Notes under the pieces: model-generated | Told to the model about the DNA's origin: nothing | What the model saw: only the letters and a program-made list of their open reading frames with translations | The model's database searches: none | Shown here: positions 43,630-51,668 of the stretch, one piece after another | Position numbering within the stretch: position 1 is the first letter of the stretch | Layout of the letters: every line of letters begins with the position of its first letter | Position numbers and translations under genes: made by a program | Source: VFMC01 sp050248155 | GTDB lineage: Bacteria; Actinomycetota; Acidimicrobiia; Acidimicrobiales; Ilumatobacteraceae | Assembly (NCBI GenBank): GCA_050248155.1 | Contig: JBFWSW010000013.1 | Location: 1-64,000 of the forward strand | Reading direction: 5' to 3' | DNA: 64,000 nucleotides

Positions 43630-43831
43630 TCGCCGCTGCTGCCTCGCCGCTCTGCAGCACCTCGAACAGTCGCGCCGAGCTGCCGACCGCCTTGAGCTTG
43701 CCCTGCATGTAGGCGACGGTCGGCTCGAGCCCCGCGTCGGCAGCAGCGATGGTGACGACGAGGTCGGCGCCGTCGTCGCCCTCGACCACTTCGTCCTTCT
43801 TGCCGAACGCGACGCGGTACTGGGTGCTCAC
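43604..43831 (-). CDS. Short SCP2-like protein
   Basis: 75 aa, only the C-terminal half of an SCP2 sterol-carrier fold: ADLVVTIAAADAGLEPTVAY then MQGKLKAVGSSARLFEVL. Full SCP2 domains are about 100 residues, so this is a mini form. GTG overlaps the mca stop (GTGA, 43828-43831), indicating coupled translation. Possible hydrophobic-ligand carrier; linkage to mycothiol metabolism is only positional. Confidence 0.65.
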   Translation of the reverse strand: MSTQYRVAFGKKDEVVEGDDGADLVVTIAAADAGLEPTVAYMQGKLKAVGSSARLFEVLQSGEAAAAISRLASRP

Positions 43832-44745
43832 CGCTCGGCCTCCACAGGAGCGCGCAGACCGGCGAACAGGTCGGTCTCGAACTCACCCGGCGCCGGCATC
43901 CCCACCAGAGACCGCGCGAGGATCCAGTCCTCGTACGGGTACACCTCGGCCATCTCGTGGTCGTCGAGCCCGAACCACCACGCCTCGGTGGGGTCGACCT
44001 GCGTGGCGTGGGCACGCAGGGCGCCGCTGCGCGCCCACATGAACGCGCCGATGTCGAGCTTGGTGGTGATGCGCTCGTCGGTGCCCGGCCGATCGAGCCA
44101 GGTCTGGTCGAACGGCGACTCGCCACGCAAGCGGATCATGCCCTCGTGCATCGCGATCATGCGCGCCCTCGACCACGTGGTGTAGTACAGCTTCGAGGGC
44201 TGCCACGGCTGGCCGGCATCGGGATACCAGGCCGGGTCACCGGCTCGCTCCCACGCAGGGACGGAGATGTCGTGCACCTTGATGTGGTCGGGATGCGGGT
44301 ATCCCCGCTGGTCGTCGCCGTAGGTGATGATCACCTGCGGGCGCTCGCGACGGATGACCGTCACCAGTCGCTCGACCGCCTCGTCGAGAGAGGCCATGTG
44401 GAACGAGTCGGGGTGGGTGTTCGACGGCGTGTCGACCATGCCCGAGTCGCGGTAGCCGAGCATGACCACCTCGTCGAAGCCGATCACCTCTGCAGACCGC
44501 GCGAGCTCGGCCGGACGCAGCTCGGCGAGCAACGCCTTCTCCTGCTCGGGCGTGAGGCCGTGGAAGGGCTGGCCCGGTTCGCGCAGGTGCGGGTTCTGCA
44601 GGTCGCCCTCCTCGCCGCCGGTGCAGCAGACCAGCACCGTGCGGACGCCTTGGGCCTTGTACATCGCGAGCGTCGGCGCCCCTTTCGACGCCTCGTCGTC
44701 GGGGTGCGCGTGGACCGTCAGGATGCACAGCGGGACGTCGCTCAC
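43828..44745 (-). CDS. mca: Mycothiol S-conjugate amidase
   Basis: 305 aa LmbE/PIG-L zinc deacetylase: zinc motif AHPDDEASKG at the N-terminus, and the third ligand His in YPHPDHIKVHDISV; KLYYTTWSRARM and the C-terminal WFGLDDHEMAEVYP match Mca rather than MshB. Cleaves mycothiol conjugates to mercapturic acid and GlcN-Ins. GTG 44745 has TAGATT 7 nt upstream. Confidence 0.9.
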   Translation of the reverse strand: MSDVPLCILTVHAHPDDEASKGAPTLAMYKAQGVRTVLVCCTGGEEGDLQNPHLREPGQPFHGLTPEQEKALLAELRPAELARSAEVIGFDEVVMLGYRDSGMVDTPSNTHPDSFHMASLDEAVERLVTVIRRERPQVIITYGDDQRGYPHPDHIKVHDISVPAWERAGDPAWYPDAGQPWQPSKLYYTTWSRARMIAMHEGMIRLRGESPFDQTWLDRPGTDERITTKLDIGAFMWARSGALRAHATQVDPTEAWWFGLDDHEMAEVYPYEDWILARSLVGMPAPGEFETDLFAGLRAPVEAER

Positions 44746-44815
44746 CGTGCCGAATCTACCGGCCTCACCCCCGAGCGTCTTCGATCGCCGGGGACGTGGG
44801 TCGTACACTGGGCAC

Positions 44816-45472
44816 ATGAGGTTGCGGGCCGCGGTCATCGTTCTCGCGGCGATCGCCGTCGTCGTCACAGCTTGCAAGGACGACGGCCGCACCATGCGGC
44901 CGGCCCGACCGGACCAGAACGCGAGCGTGTCGACCCTCGCACCCGTCACCGAGCCGAGCGCGGTCGAGACCTTCGAGCCGGCGGCGACGGTCGAGACGAC
45001 GCCCACGAGCGGGACGGTGGCCGGTGACGACGAGCCTGCCGTCACCTCGAGCGCCTTCACCGAGGGCGGCCCGATCCCGGCGCAGTTCACGTGTCAGGGG
45101 GACAACATCTCGCCCGACCTGTCGTGGACCGCGGCGCCCGACCAGACCGTCGAGATCGCGATCACGATGGTCGATCTCGATGCGCCGGACTTCGTGCACT
45201 GGGCGATCGCCGCGCTCGATCCGCTCTCGACCTCGCTCGGCGCCGGGGTCGTGCCCGAGTTCGCCATCCAGGGCACCAACGGGGCCGGGACGGTCGGGTA
45301 CACCGGGCCGTGCCCGCCCCCGGGCGAGACCCATCAGTACCGCATCACGGTGCACTTCCTGGGCGAGCAGACCGAGCTCGGCGACGGTTCCGACGGAGCC
45401 GATCTCGCAGCCGCGATCGACGCTGCGAGCCTGGCCAGCGCCAACATCACCGGCACCTATAGTCAGAGCTGA
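44816..45472 (+). CDS. YbhB/YbcL (PEBP-like) lipoprotein
   Basis: 218 aa. Lipobox VVTAC near residue 20, a Thr/Glu-rich linker to about residue 78, then the PEBP fold: PAQFTCQGDNISPDLSW, MVDLDAPDFVHWAIAAL (D-x-P-x-F-x-H-W ligand pocket) and YTGPCPPPGETHQYRI. Ligand unknown; family members bind phosphate-containing ligands. TACACT 6 nt before ATG 44816. Confidence 0.87.
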   Translation: MRLRAAVIVLAAIAVVVTACKDDGRTMRPARPDQNASVSTLAPVTEPSAVETFEPAATVETTPTSGTVAGDDEPAVTSSAFTEGGPIPAQFTCQGDNISPDLSWTAAPDQTVEIAITMVDLDAPDFVHWAIAALDPLSTSLGAGVVPEFAIQGTNGAGTVGYTGPCPPPGETHQYRITVHFLGEQTELGDGSDGADLAAAIDAASLASANITGTYSQS

Positions 45473-45474
45473 GC

Positions 45475-47592
45475 GTGGCCGATACTCAACAGGCGACGGA
45501 AGCGTCACTCTCACATCCCACAGTCCGACAGGCAGGACCCACCATCGATCTCCCACTGCCATCGTTGCCGGTCGCGCTCTTCCAGGCCGACCGCGACGGC
45601 CGCATCGTCGCGGCCAACATGGCTTTTCGCGCACTCGCGCTGGGTGGCGAGGTCCCGTCGTCGCGCACCACACCATGGAGCAACGCACACCCGGCCGATC
45701 GATCGCTCGCCGAGGCCGCGTGGCGCGAGGCCAGCGACGCCGAGGGCGACTTCGTGTTCGAGTTCCGGGTGTGGCACCGCGACGGCCGCCTGCTGTGGGT
45801 GCGGGTCAACGCCAGCCCCGTCCGCGACGAGCTCGGCCGGATCAGCGGGTACGCCGGAGTGGCCGTCGACGACACCGAGACCGTCGGCAAGCGGTTGCTG
45901 CTCGACCGCTTGCTGGGCGTCGTCGAACCGTCGTCGGACTCGGTCATCATCCTCGACCGCAACGGTGCGCCCGTCTACACCAACGAGGCGGCGCGCAACC
46001 TTTTCGGCGTCGACGAATCGGTCGACCTCATCCGCGACCCGTCGGTGCGCGCGCTGCTGCAGACCATCCGCGACCAGGTGCCACGCGAGCTCCTGACGTC
46101 GTCCGAGACCGCGCAGTGGTCGGGTGAGGTGGGCTTCCGCGGGCCCGACGGGCTCGAGCGCATCCTCGACGTCGACCTCGTCATCCATCGCGATGAGCAC
46201 GGCGTCATCGAGTACTGGGGCGGGGTCACGCGCGACGTGACGGCGCGCAACCACATGCAGAGCGAGCTCATGCGCCAGGCCACGCACGACGGTCTGACCG
46301 GGCTCCCCAACCGCATCCTGCTGCTCCGCAACACGGCCGACGCGCTCGAGCGCATCCGTGGCACCCGCCAGCACGTCGCGCTGCTGTTCCTCGATCTCGA
46401 CAAGCTCAAGGACGTCAACGACAACGCCGGCCACGACGTCGGTGACGCGCTGCTCGCGCAGGTCGCCAACCGCGTCGCCCACGCCACCCGGCCCGCCGAC
46501 ATCATCGCCCGCATCGGCGGTGACGAGTTCGTCGTGCTGTGCAACGGCAGCATCGACGAGCACTCGGCGCTCGAGCTCGCCGAGCGCATCCGCCTGGCGC
46601 TCAGCGGGAAGATGATGATCCGTGGCGTCGAGGTCGATCTCACCGTCAGCGTCGGTGTCGCCATCGCCAACGCGGCACAGCTCGAGGGCATCTCGTCGAG
46701 CGACGCCGCGCTGACGCTGCTGCGCAACTCCGACGCGGCGATGTACACCGCCAAGCGCCGGGGTCGGTCGCGCGTCGAGATGTACACCGAGGCGATGCGC
46801 GCCGAGGGCGCCGAGCAGAAGCAGCTCGCCGCCGAGCTCGAGCGTGCCCTCGCCAACGAGGAGCTGAGACTCGCCTACCAGCCCATCATCTCGACCCACA
46901 GCGGTCGCGTCGTCGGCGCGGAGGCGCTGCTGCGCTGGGACCACCCCACCCGGGGGCGCCTGCTGCCGGCGCAGTTTCTGCACCTCGCCAACGAGTCCGG
47001 TGCCATCGTGCCCATCGGCGACTGGGTCATCAACCAGGCATGCCAGGACACCCGGGCGTGGCTGGCCGCCGGACTGGTCGAGCGCACGTTCAGCGTGCAT
47101 GTCAACGTGTCGCCGCGCCAGCTGCAGGAGGGCACCTTCGTCGAGCGTGTGCTGGCCATCGTCCGGTCGATGGACCTCAGCCCGCACCAGCTGACCATGG
47201 ACTTCGACGAGCAGACGATCAACGACTCGCAGGCCGGCATCCCCCGTGCGCTGCAGGCGCTGCGCCGATTCGGGGTGCAGCTCGCGCTCGACGACTTCGG
47301 CGTCGGCGTGTCGTCGCTGACCGCGCTGCGCGAGTGCGAGGCGGACGTGCTGAAGCTCGACGGCACCGTCGCGCGCAGCCTGGGCGCGAACGGCGACGAC
47401 GACCCCATCGTGCGGGCGATCATCCAGCTGGCGCACGCTCTCGAGATGCAAGTGGTGGCCGAGTGGGTCACGTCGGCCGACCAGCTGCACCGTCTGCGGA
47501 TGCTCGGCTGCGACATGGTGCAGGGCTACCTGCTCGGCGAGCCGATCGGCGCCGACACCTTCGCTGCGCGCACCGGTCGCGCAGCCGGCTGA
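45475..47592 (+). CDS. PAS-PAS-GGDEF-EAL cyclic-di-GMP protein
   Basis: 705 aa, soluble. Two PAS sensor domains (about 20-130 and 140-260), a GGDEF domain with RIGGDEFVVL (residues about 346-355), so probably an active diguanylate cyclase, and an EAL domain with EALLRW at 483. In the EAL domain DDFG (606-609) and VLKLD are kept, but the metal-binding E-[IL]-T-E motif reads DFDE (576) and the later EGVE reads EWVT (663), so phosphodiesterase activity may be weak. GTG start 3 bp after the PEBP gene. Confidence 0.9.
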   Translation: MADTQQATEASLSHPTVRQAGPTIDLPLPSLPVALFQADRDGRIVAANMAFRALALGGEVPSSRTTPWSNAHPADRSLAEAAWREASDAEGDFVFEFRVWHRDGRLLWVRVNASPVRDELGRISGYAGVAVDDTETVGKRLLLDRLLGVVEPSSDSVIILDRNGAPVYTNEAARNLFGVDESVDLIRDPSVRALLQTIRDQVPRELLTSSETAQWSGEVGFRGPDGLERILDVDLVIHRDEHGVIEYWGGVTRDVTARNHMQSELMRQATHDGLTGLPNRILLLRNTADALERIRGTRQHVALLFLDLDKLKDVNDNAGHDVGDALLAQVANRVAHATRPADIIARIGGDEFVVLCNGSIDEHSALELAERIRLALSGKMMIRGVEVDLTVSVGVAIANAAQLEGISSSDAALTLLRNSDAAMYTAKRRGRSRVEMYTEAMRAEGAEQKQLAAELERALANEELRLAYQPIISTHSGRVVGAEALLRWDHPTRGRLLPAQFLHLANESGAIVPIGDWVINQACQDTRAWLAAGLVERTFSVHVNVSPRQLQEGTFVERVLAIVRSMDLSPHQLTMDFDEQTINDSQAGIPRALQALRRFGVQLALDDFGVGVSSLTALRECEADVLKLDGTVARSLGANGDDDPIVRAIIQLAHALEMQVVAEWVTSADQLHRLRMLGCDMVQGYLLGEPIGADTFAARTGRAAG

Positions 47593-47596
47593 TCGC

Positions 47597-48256
47597 TCAG
47601 GTCCGCGAGTAGAAGCGCGGGTCGCGCGACGTCGGGTCGGTGTCGGGTTCGCCTCGCCGCGACGTCCAACGCCACTGCGCCGAGATGCGGCTGCCGACCG
47701 GGGTGACGAGCGTCGGCACGGCGTGCAACCACTCGCGCTGGCACCGTCCGCCCATCACGATCAGGTCGCCGTTGCCGGGGTCGAGGTCGATCGCGTCGCG
47801 CAGCGCGTCGTCGGGATCGATCTCGGGCCGGCCGGGGTCGCGTCGCACCAGCCATGGCCGGCGGGCGCCCAGGGTGAGCAGGGCGACGAGCGTCTCGTCG
47901 AGCCACGTCATGCCGCGATCACGGTGGAAGCCGAGCCCCTCCCGAGCATGCCGATACTGGCTGAGCACCACGCCGGACATCCGGACGCGATAGCGGCGCA
48001 GCAGCCAGTGCTCGACCTCGACGAGCGCTGGATGCCGTCTGGGGCCGCTCTGTGTGGCGCTCTGGCGGACGTCGTCGACCCAGCGCTCGTACTTGTACAC
48101 GCGGCCCGTCCGCCAGCGCGCGGTGCGCACCAGGTCGTCGTGCACCCGCTGGCCCTCGGGCACCATCCCGCGCACCACGTCGACCCAGCTGCGCTCGTCG
48201 AGCTGCACCCGCTCGACGATCGGGTCCGGGGCCAGCCATCGCATCGTCGTCACCAT
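47597..48256 (-). CDS. alkB: AlkB-family 2-oxoglutarate/Fe(II) dioxygenase
   Basis: 219 aa. Iron site H-x-D in GLGFHRDRGMTW and the distal His in REWLHAVP, with Arg for 2-oxoglutarate in SRISAQWRW. The N-terminal substrate lid holds VYKYERWVDD. Repairs alkylated bases by oxidative demethylation. TACGGT 7 nt before ATG 48256; the gene is convergent with the GGDEF-EAL gene. Confidence 0.88.
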   Translation of the reverse strand: MVTTMRWLAPDPIVERVQLDERSWVDVVRGMVPEGQRVHDDLVRTARWRTGRVYKYERWVDDVRQSATQSGPRRHPALVEVEHWLLRRYRVRMSGVVLSQYRHAREGLGFHRDRGMTWLDETLVALLTLGARRPWLVRRDPGRPEIDPDDALRDAIDLDPGNGDLIVMGGRCQREWLHAVPTLVTPVGSRISAQWRWTSRRGEPDTDPTSRDPRFYSRT

Positions 48257-48307
48257 GGCACGAACCGTAGGGAAGGGGTGCGCGCCGGTTGCCGCGAGGT
48301 GGAGCGA

Positions 48308-49636
48308 TCAGAGGCTGAGGCTCAGGCCGTCGAGCGCGTCGGCGAACTTCTCGAGCGCCGCGGCGCGACGCGTGGGCAGGTGCTCCTGCGGCGGGTCGCT
48401 CGGGCGGTACCGCTTGAGGATCTGCCGGGCGACGGTCACCTTGTGCACTTCGTCGGGCCCGTCGTAGATGCGGGCTGCACGAGCGGCCCGGTACATCGAC
48501 TCGAGCGGCAGGTCGGTGGTGTAGCCGAGCGATCCGTGGATCTGGATCGCACGGTCGATCACGTTGTAGAGCACCTTCGCACCCCAGAACTTGATGACCC
48601 CGATCTCGACACGGGCGTCGCTGTAGTGCCGACCCGCGGCATGCAGTTGATCCATCTTCCATGCGGCCTGCAGCGTCAAGAGTCGCGCCGCTTGCATCTC
48701 GGCGTAGCTCTCGGCGACCCAGTCCTGCACCATCTGCTTCTCGGCGAGGATCGAGCCGTGCGTGTACCGAGTGAGGGCGCGCTCGCACAGCATGTCGAAG
48801 GCGCGCTGGCTCTGCCCGAGCCAGCGCATCGCGTGGTGGATGCGTCCCGGCCCGAGCCGCTTCTGCGCGAGCGCGAACCCCTGCCCGAGCCCGGCCTCGC
48901 CGCCCACCATGTTCTCGACCGGGACCCGGACGTTCTGGTACAGGATCTCGGCGTGCCCGCCCGGCTCGCCGGTGCGGTGATCGGGCTCACCCATCGTCGG
49001 CACGTCGCGCAGGATGTTCACGCCGGCCGTCGCGGTCGGCACGATGATCATCGAGTAGTTCCGGTACGGCGTCTCGTGGTCGCCGGTCTTGCACATCACG
49101 ATGAGGAAGTCGCTGATCGACGCGTTCGACGAGAACCACTTGTGCCCGTTGATCACCCATTCGTCGCCATCACGCACAGCGCTGGTGCTGAGCAGCGTCG
49201 GGTCCGCGCCCGCGCCCGGCTCGGTCATCGAGAAGCAACTGCGGTACCTGCCCTCCAGCAACGGCTGCATCCACCGTTCGCGCTGCTCGTCGGTCCCACC
49301 GACCGCGATGAGCTCGGCGTTGCCGCTGTCGGGAGCGTTGTTGCCGAAGATGCTCGGCCCGTACACGGTGGCCCCGAGGATCTCGTGCATCAGCCCGAGC
49401 TTCACCTGGCCGAAGCCGAGACCACCCATGTCCGGCGGCAGGTGCGCGGCCCACAAGCCCTGGCGCTTCACCTCCTCCTTCAGCGGTGCGGTGATGCGCG
49501 CGAACGCTTCGCGCCCCTCGGCGCTGCGCCAGTGATCGGCGACGGCCTCGAGGGGCATGATCTCGTCACGCACGAAGCGACGCATCCAGGCGAGCTTCTC
49601 CTCGAACTCCGGCTCCGTCTCGAAGTCCCACGCCAT
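48308..49636 (-). CDS. Acyl-CoA dehydrogenase (ACAD11-like)
   Basis: 442 aa, longer than typical ACADs, matching the ACAD10/11-like group: FSMTEPGAGADPTLLSTSAV, NGHKWFSSNASISDF, RIHHAMRWLGQSQRAFDML, and a C-terminal ARIYDGPDEVHKVTVARQIL with an extra tail. ATG 49636 is preceded by GAGGAG about 8 nt upstream, one of the fewer ribosome-site-type starts here. Substrate unknown. Confidence 0.9.
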   Translation of the reverse strand: MAWDFETEPEFEEKLAWMRRFVRDEIMPLEAVADHWRSAEGREAFARITAPLKEEVKRQGLWAAHLPPDMGGLGFGQVKLGLMHEILGATVYGPSIFGNNAPDSGNAELIAVGGTDEQRERWMQPLLEGRYRSCFSMTEPGAGADPTLLSTSAVRDGDEWVINGHKWFSSNASISDFLIVMCKTGDHETPYRNYSMIIVPTATAGVNILRDVPTMGEPDHRTGEPGGHAEILYQNVRVPVENMVGGEAGLGQGFALAQKRLGPGRIHHAMRWLGQSQRAFDMLCERALTRYTHGSILAEKQMVQDWVAESYAEMQAARLLTLQAAWKMDQLHAAGRHYSDARVEIGVIKFWGAKVLYNVIDRAIQIHGSLGYTTDLPLESMYRAARAARIYDGPDEVHKVTVARQILKRYRPSDPPQEHLPTRRAAALEKFADALDGLSLSL

Positions 49637-49702
49637 CGTGCTTGCTCCTCCTCGCTGGCCTGCCACCGCGGACGCTAGCCCCCATCCGTACACTCGCTCC
49701 CA

Positions 49703-50374
49703 GTGGCGACCTCCGAGCACCTCACGACGGTCCTCTCGGTGGCCGTGCTCGGGTTCATGGCGGTCCGTCTGGTGACCGGCGTCCGCGTCTCACGTACGGG
49801 GCCGGGTCGCGAGATCGTCTCGGCGATCCTCCACCGCGTCGGGTGGCGTCACGTCTGGCCGGTGCCGATCGTGCTGACCATGGTCGTCGTCGTGGCGGTT
49901 GCGCTCATGATGGTGCCCGGTCTCGACTGGGGCTGGTGGACGGCACTCGGCGGAGATGGCAATCCGGTGTTCGGATCGACCGAGACGACGTCAGGCACGG
50001 CGTGGCAATGGATCGTTCCCCTCGCCTTCATCGCGTTGCTCGTGCCGGCGCTGCCGTTGTTCGCCCACGCCGAGGAGCGGATGTTCCGCACCGGCGCCGA
50101 GCGGTGGAGCCCGGCGAAACGAGCCGTCAAGGTCCTGCAGTTCGGTCTGGTGCACGCGCTCATCGGCATCCCCATCGGCGCTGCGATCGCTCTCTCCATC
50201 GGTGGCGCCTACTTCATGCGCGTCTACCTCCGGGCATGGAACCGCTCACGATCAGCGCGAGACGCGACGCTCGAGTCGGCCACCGCACACACCGTGTACA
50301 ACGCGATCATCGTTGGCGTCGTGGTGCTCGCCCTCGCGCTGTCGCCGTTCATCGATTCCCTGGGCGGAACATGA
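49703..50374 (+). CDS. CPBP-type intramembrane protease candidate
   Basis: 223 aa, about five membrane segments. The three CPBP (Abi) motifs can be placed: E124-E125-x3-R128 in HAEERMFRTG, F147-x3-H151 in QFGLVHAL, and H196-x3-N200 in AHTVYNAII. Eukaryotic Rce1 and bacterial bacteriocin-immunity proteases share them. TACACT lies 8 nt before GTG 49703. The TGA overlaps the DUF971 start (ATGA). Confidence 0.65.
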   Translation: MATSEHLTTVLSVAVLGFMAVRLVTGVRVSRTGPGREIVSAILHRVGWRHVWPVPIVLTMVVVVAVALMMVPGLDWGWWTALGGDGNPVFGSTETTSGTAWQWIVPLAFIALLVPALPLFAHAEERMFRTGAERWSPAKRAVKVLQFGLVHALIGIPIGAAIALSIGGAYFMRVYLRAWNRSRSARDATLESATAHTVYNAIIVGVVVLALALSPFIDSLGGT

Positions 50375-50760
50375 GCATCGAACCCGTCGACATCGACATC
50401 GTCCGCGATCGGTCGGTGACGATCACCTTCGACGACGGCGTGGTCGCCACCTACCCCGTGACCGACCTGCGCGCCGCATGCCCGTGCGCGTCGTGCCGCG
50501 GGTGGCGCGAGCGAGGCGAGCAGGCATGGCCGCGACCCGGCGGTCCGTCGACGATCACCATCCTCCATGCCGAGTTGAGCGGGGCGTGGGGGTTGTCCAT
50601 CGACTGGAGCGACGGCCACAGCACCGGCATCTACGCCTGGACCGTGCTCCGGCAGTGGTGGGATGCCGGGCTGACCGGGTCGATGGTCGCCGACCCGATC
50701 GATGGAGCCCCGATCGATCGCGCCTCGGGCGACAGCCCCGGGCCCGGCGCCGATCGATAG
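50371..50760 (+). CDS. DUF971-domain protein
   Basis: 129 aa. DUF971 (N-terminal domain of gamma-butyrobetaine hydroxylase): VTITFDDGVVATYPVTDLRA, CPCASCRGWRERGE with two close Cys pairs, and LSIDWSDGHSTGIYAW. A link to Fe-S metabolism is suggested for stand-alone members. The ATG is coupled to the preceding gene; about 20 extra C-terminal residues are disordered. Confidence 0.82.
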   Translation: MSIEPVDIDIVRDRSVTITFDDGVVATYPVTDLRAACPCASCRGWRERGEQAWPRPGGPSTITILHAELSGAWGLSIDWSDGHSTGIYAWTVLRQWWDAGLTGSMVADPIDGAPIDRASGDSPGPGADR

Positions 50761-50771
50761 CCTTCGTTCGC

Positions 50772-51668
50772 ATGGCCCTCCCCCCGCCGCCGGCACCACA
50801 GAACCCGTCGGCGCCGTCCGCCACCATGCCGCGGTGCTATCGCCACCCCGACCGTGAGGCCGGCCGCAGCTGCACCCGATGCGGGCGCGCCGCATGCAGC
50901 GAGTGCCTGGTACAGGCAACCGTCGGGTCGCAGTGCCTCGACTGCGCGAAGGCCGGCCGGCCGGCGATGGCGACACGCGCCAAGTGGTGGAACGCCCGGC
51001 AGCCGACGCTCATCACCTACGTCCTGATGGGTGTCAACTTCGCCGTGTTCGCCTGGACCACGCTCACCGATCCAGGCACGCTCGGCGGGCGCAGCGGACT
51101 CTCGAAAGAGCAGTTCGACCTCGGCCTCAACCACTTCTTCCTGCAGAACGGCAACAACGAGTGGTACCGGTTGGTCACGTCGGGTTTCCTGCACTTCGGC
51201 ATCATCCACATCGCGTTCAACATGCTGCTGCTGTTCCAGCTCGGCCAACTGCTCGAACGTCCACTCGGACGGGTGAGGTTCGGGCTTCTCTACTTCGCGG
51301 CTCTGCTCGGCGGCTCGGCGGGTGTGCTCATCATCGACCGCAACAGCCTCGCCATCACCGGCGGCGCATCGGGCGCCGTCTTCGGCCTGATGGCCGCTGC
51401 CGCGGTCGGCCTGCACCGTCAGGGCATCAACGTCTTCAGCACGGGGTTGGGCACCACGCTGCTGCTCAACTTCTTCATCACGTTCACGATCCCCGGCATC
51501 TCGATCGGTGGCCACCTCGGCGGCGCGGTCGCCGGTGCCATCTGCGGTCTCGTCATGCTGGCACCCCGCTGGAAGCAGGTTCCGTCGTGGGCCGGCTACC
51601 TGACGCCGGCGGCCGTCATCGTCGGCTCGGTGTTGATCAGCGTCGCGGTCACGCGCTCGACGGCTTGA
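50772..51668 (+). CDS. Rhomboid intramembrane serine protease with zinc finger
   Basis: 298 aa. Residues 22-58 carry a B-box-like zinc finger (C22, H25, C34, C37, C42, C45, C55, C58). From about 78 a rhomboid domain with six or more helices: loop-1 WYRLVTSGFLHFG, H146-x3-N150 in HIAFNM, catalytic Ser200 in GGASGAVFG and His248 in GGHLGGAVAG. TAGCCT 8 nt before ATG 50772. The 3' end overlaps the convergent channel-like gene by 20 bp. Confidence 0.9.
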   Translation: MALPPPPAPQNPSAPSATMPRCYRHPDREAGRSCTRCGRAACSECLVQATVGSQCLDCAKAGRPAMATRAKWWNARQPTLITYVLMGVNFAVFAWTTLTDPGTLGGRSGLSKEQFDLGLNHFFLQNGNNEWYRLVTSGFLHFGIIHIAFNMLLLFQLGQLLERPLGRVRFGLLYFAALLGGSAGVLIIDRNSLAITGGASGAVFGLMAAAAVGLHRQGINVFSTGLGTTLLLNFFITFTIPGISIGGHLGGAVAGAICGLVMLAPRWKQVPSWAGYLTPAAVIVGSVLISVAVTRSTA

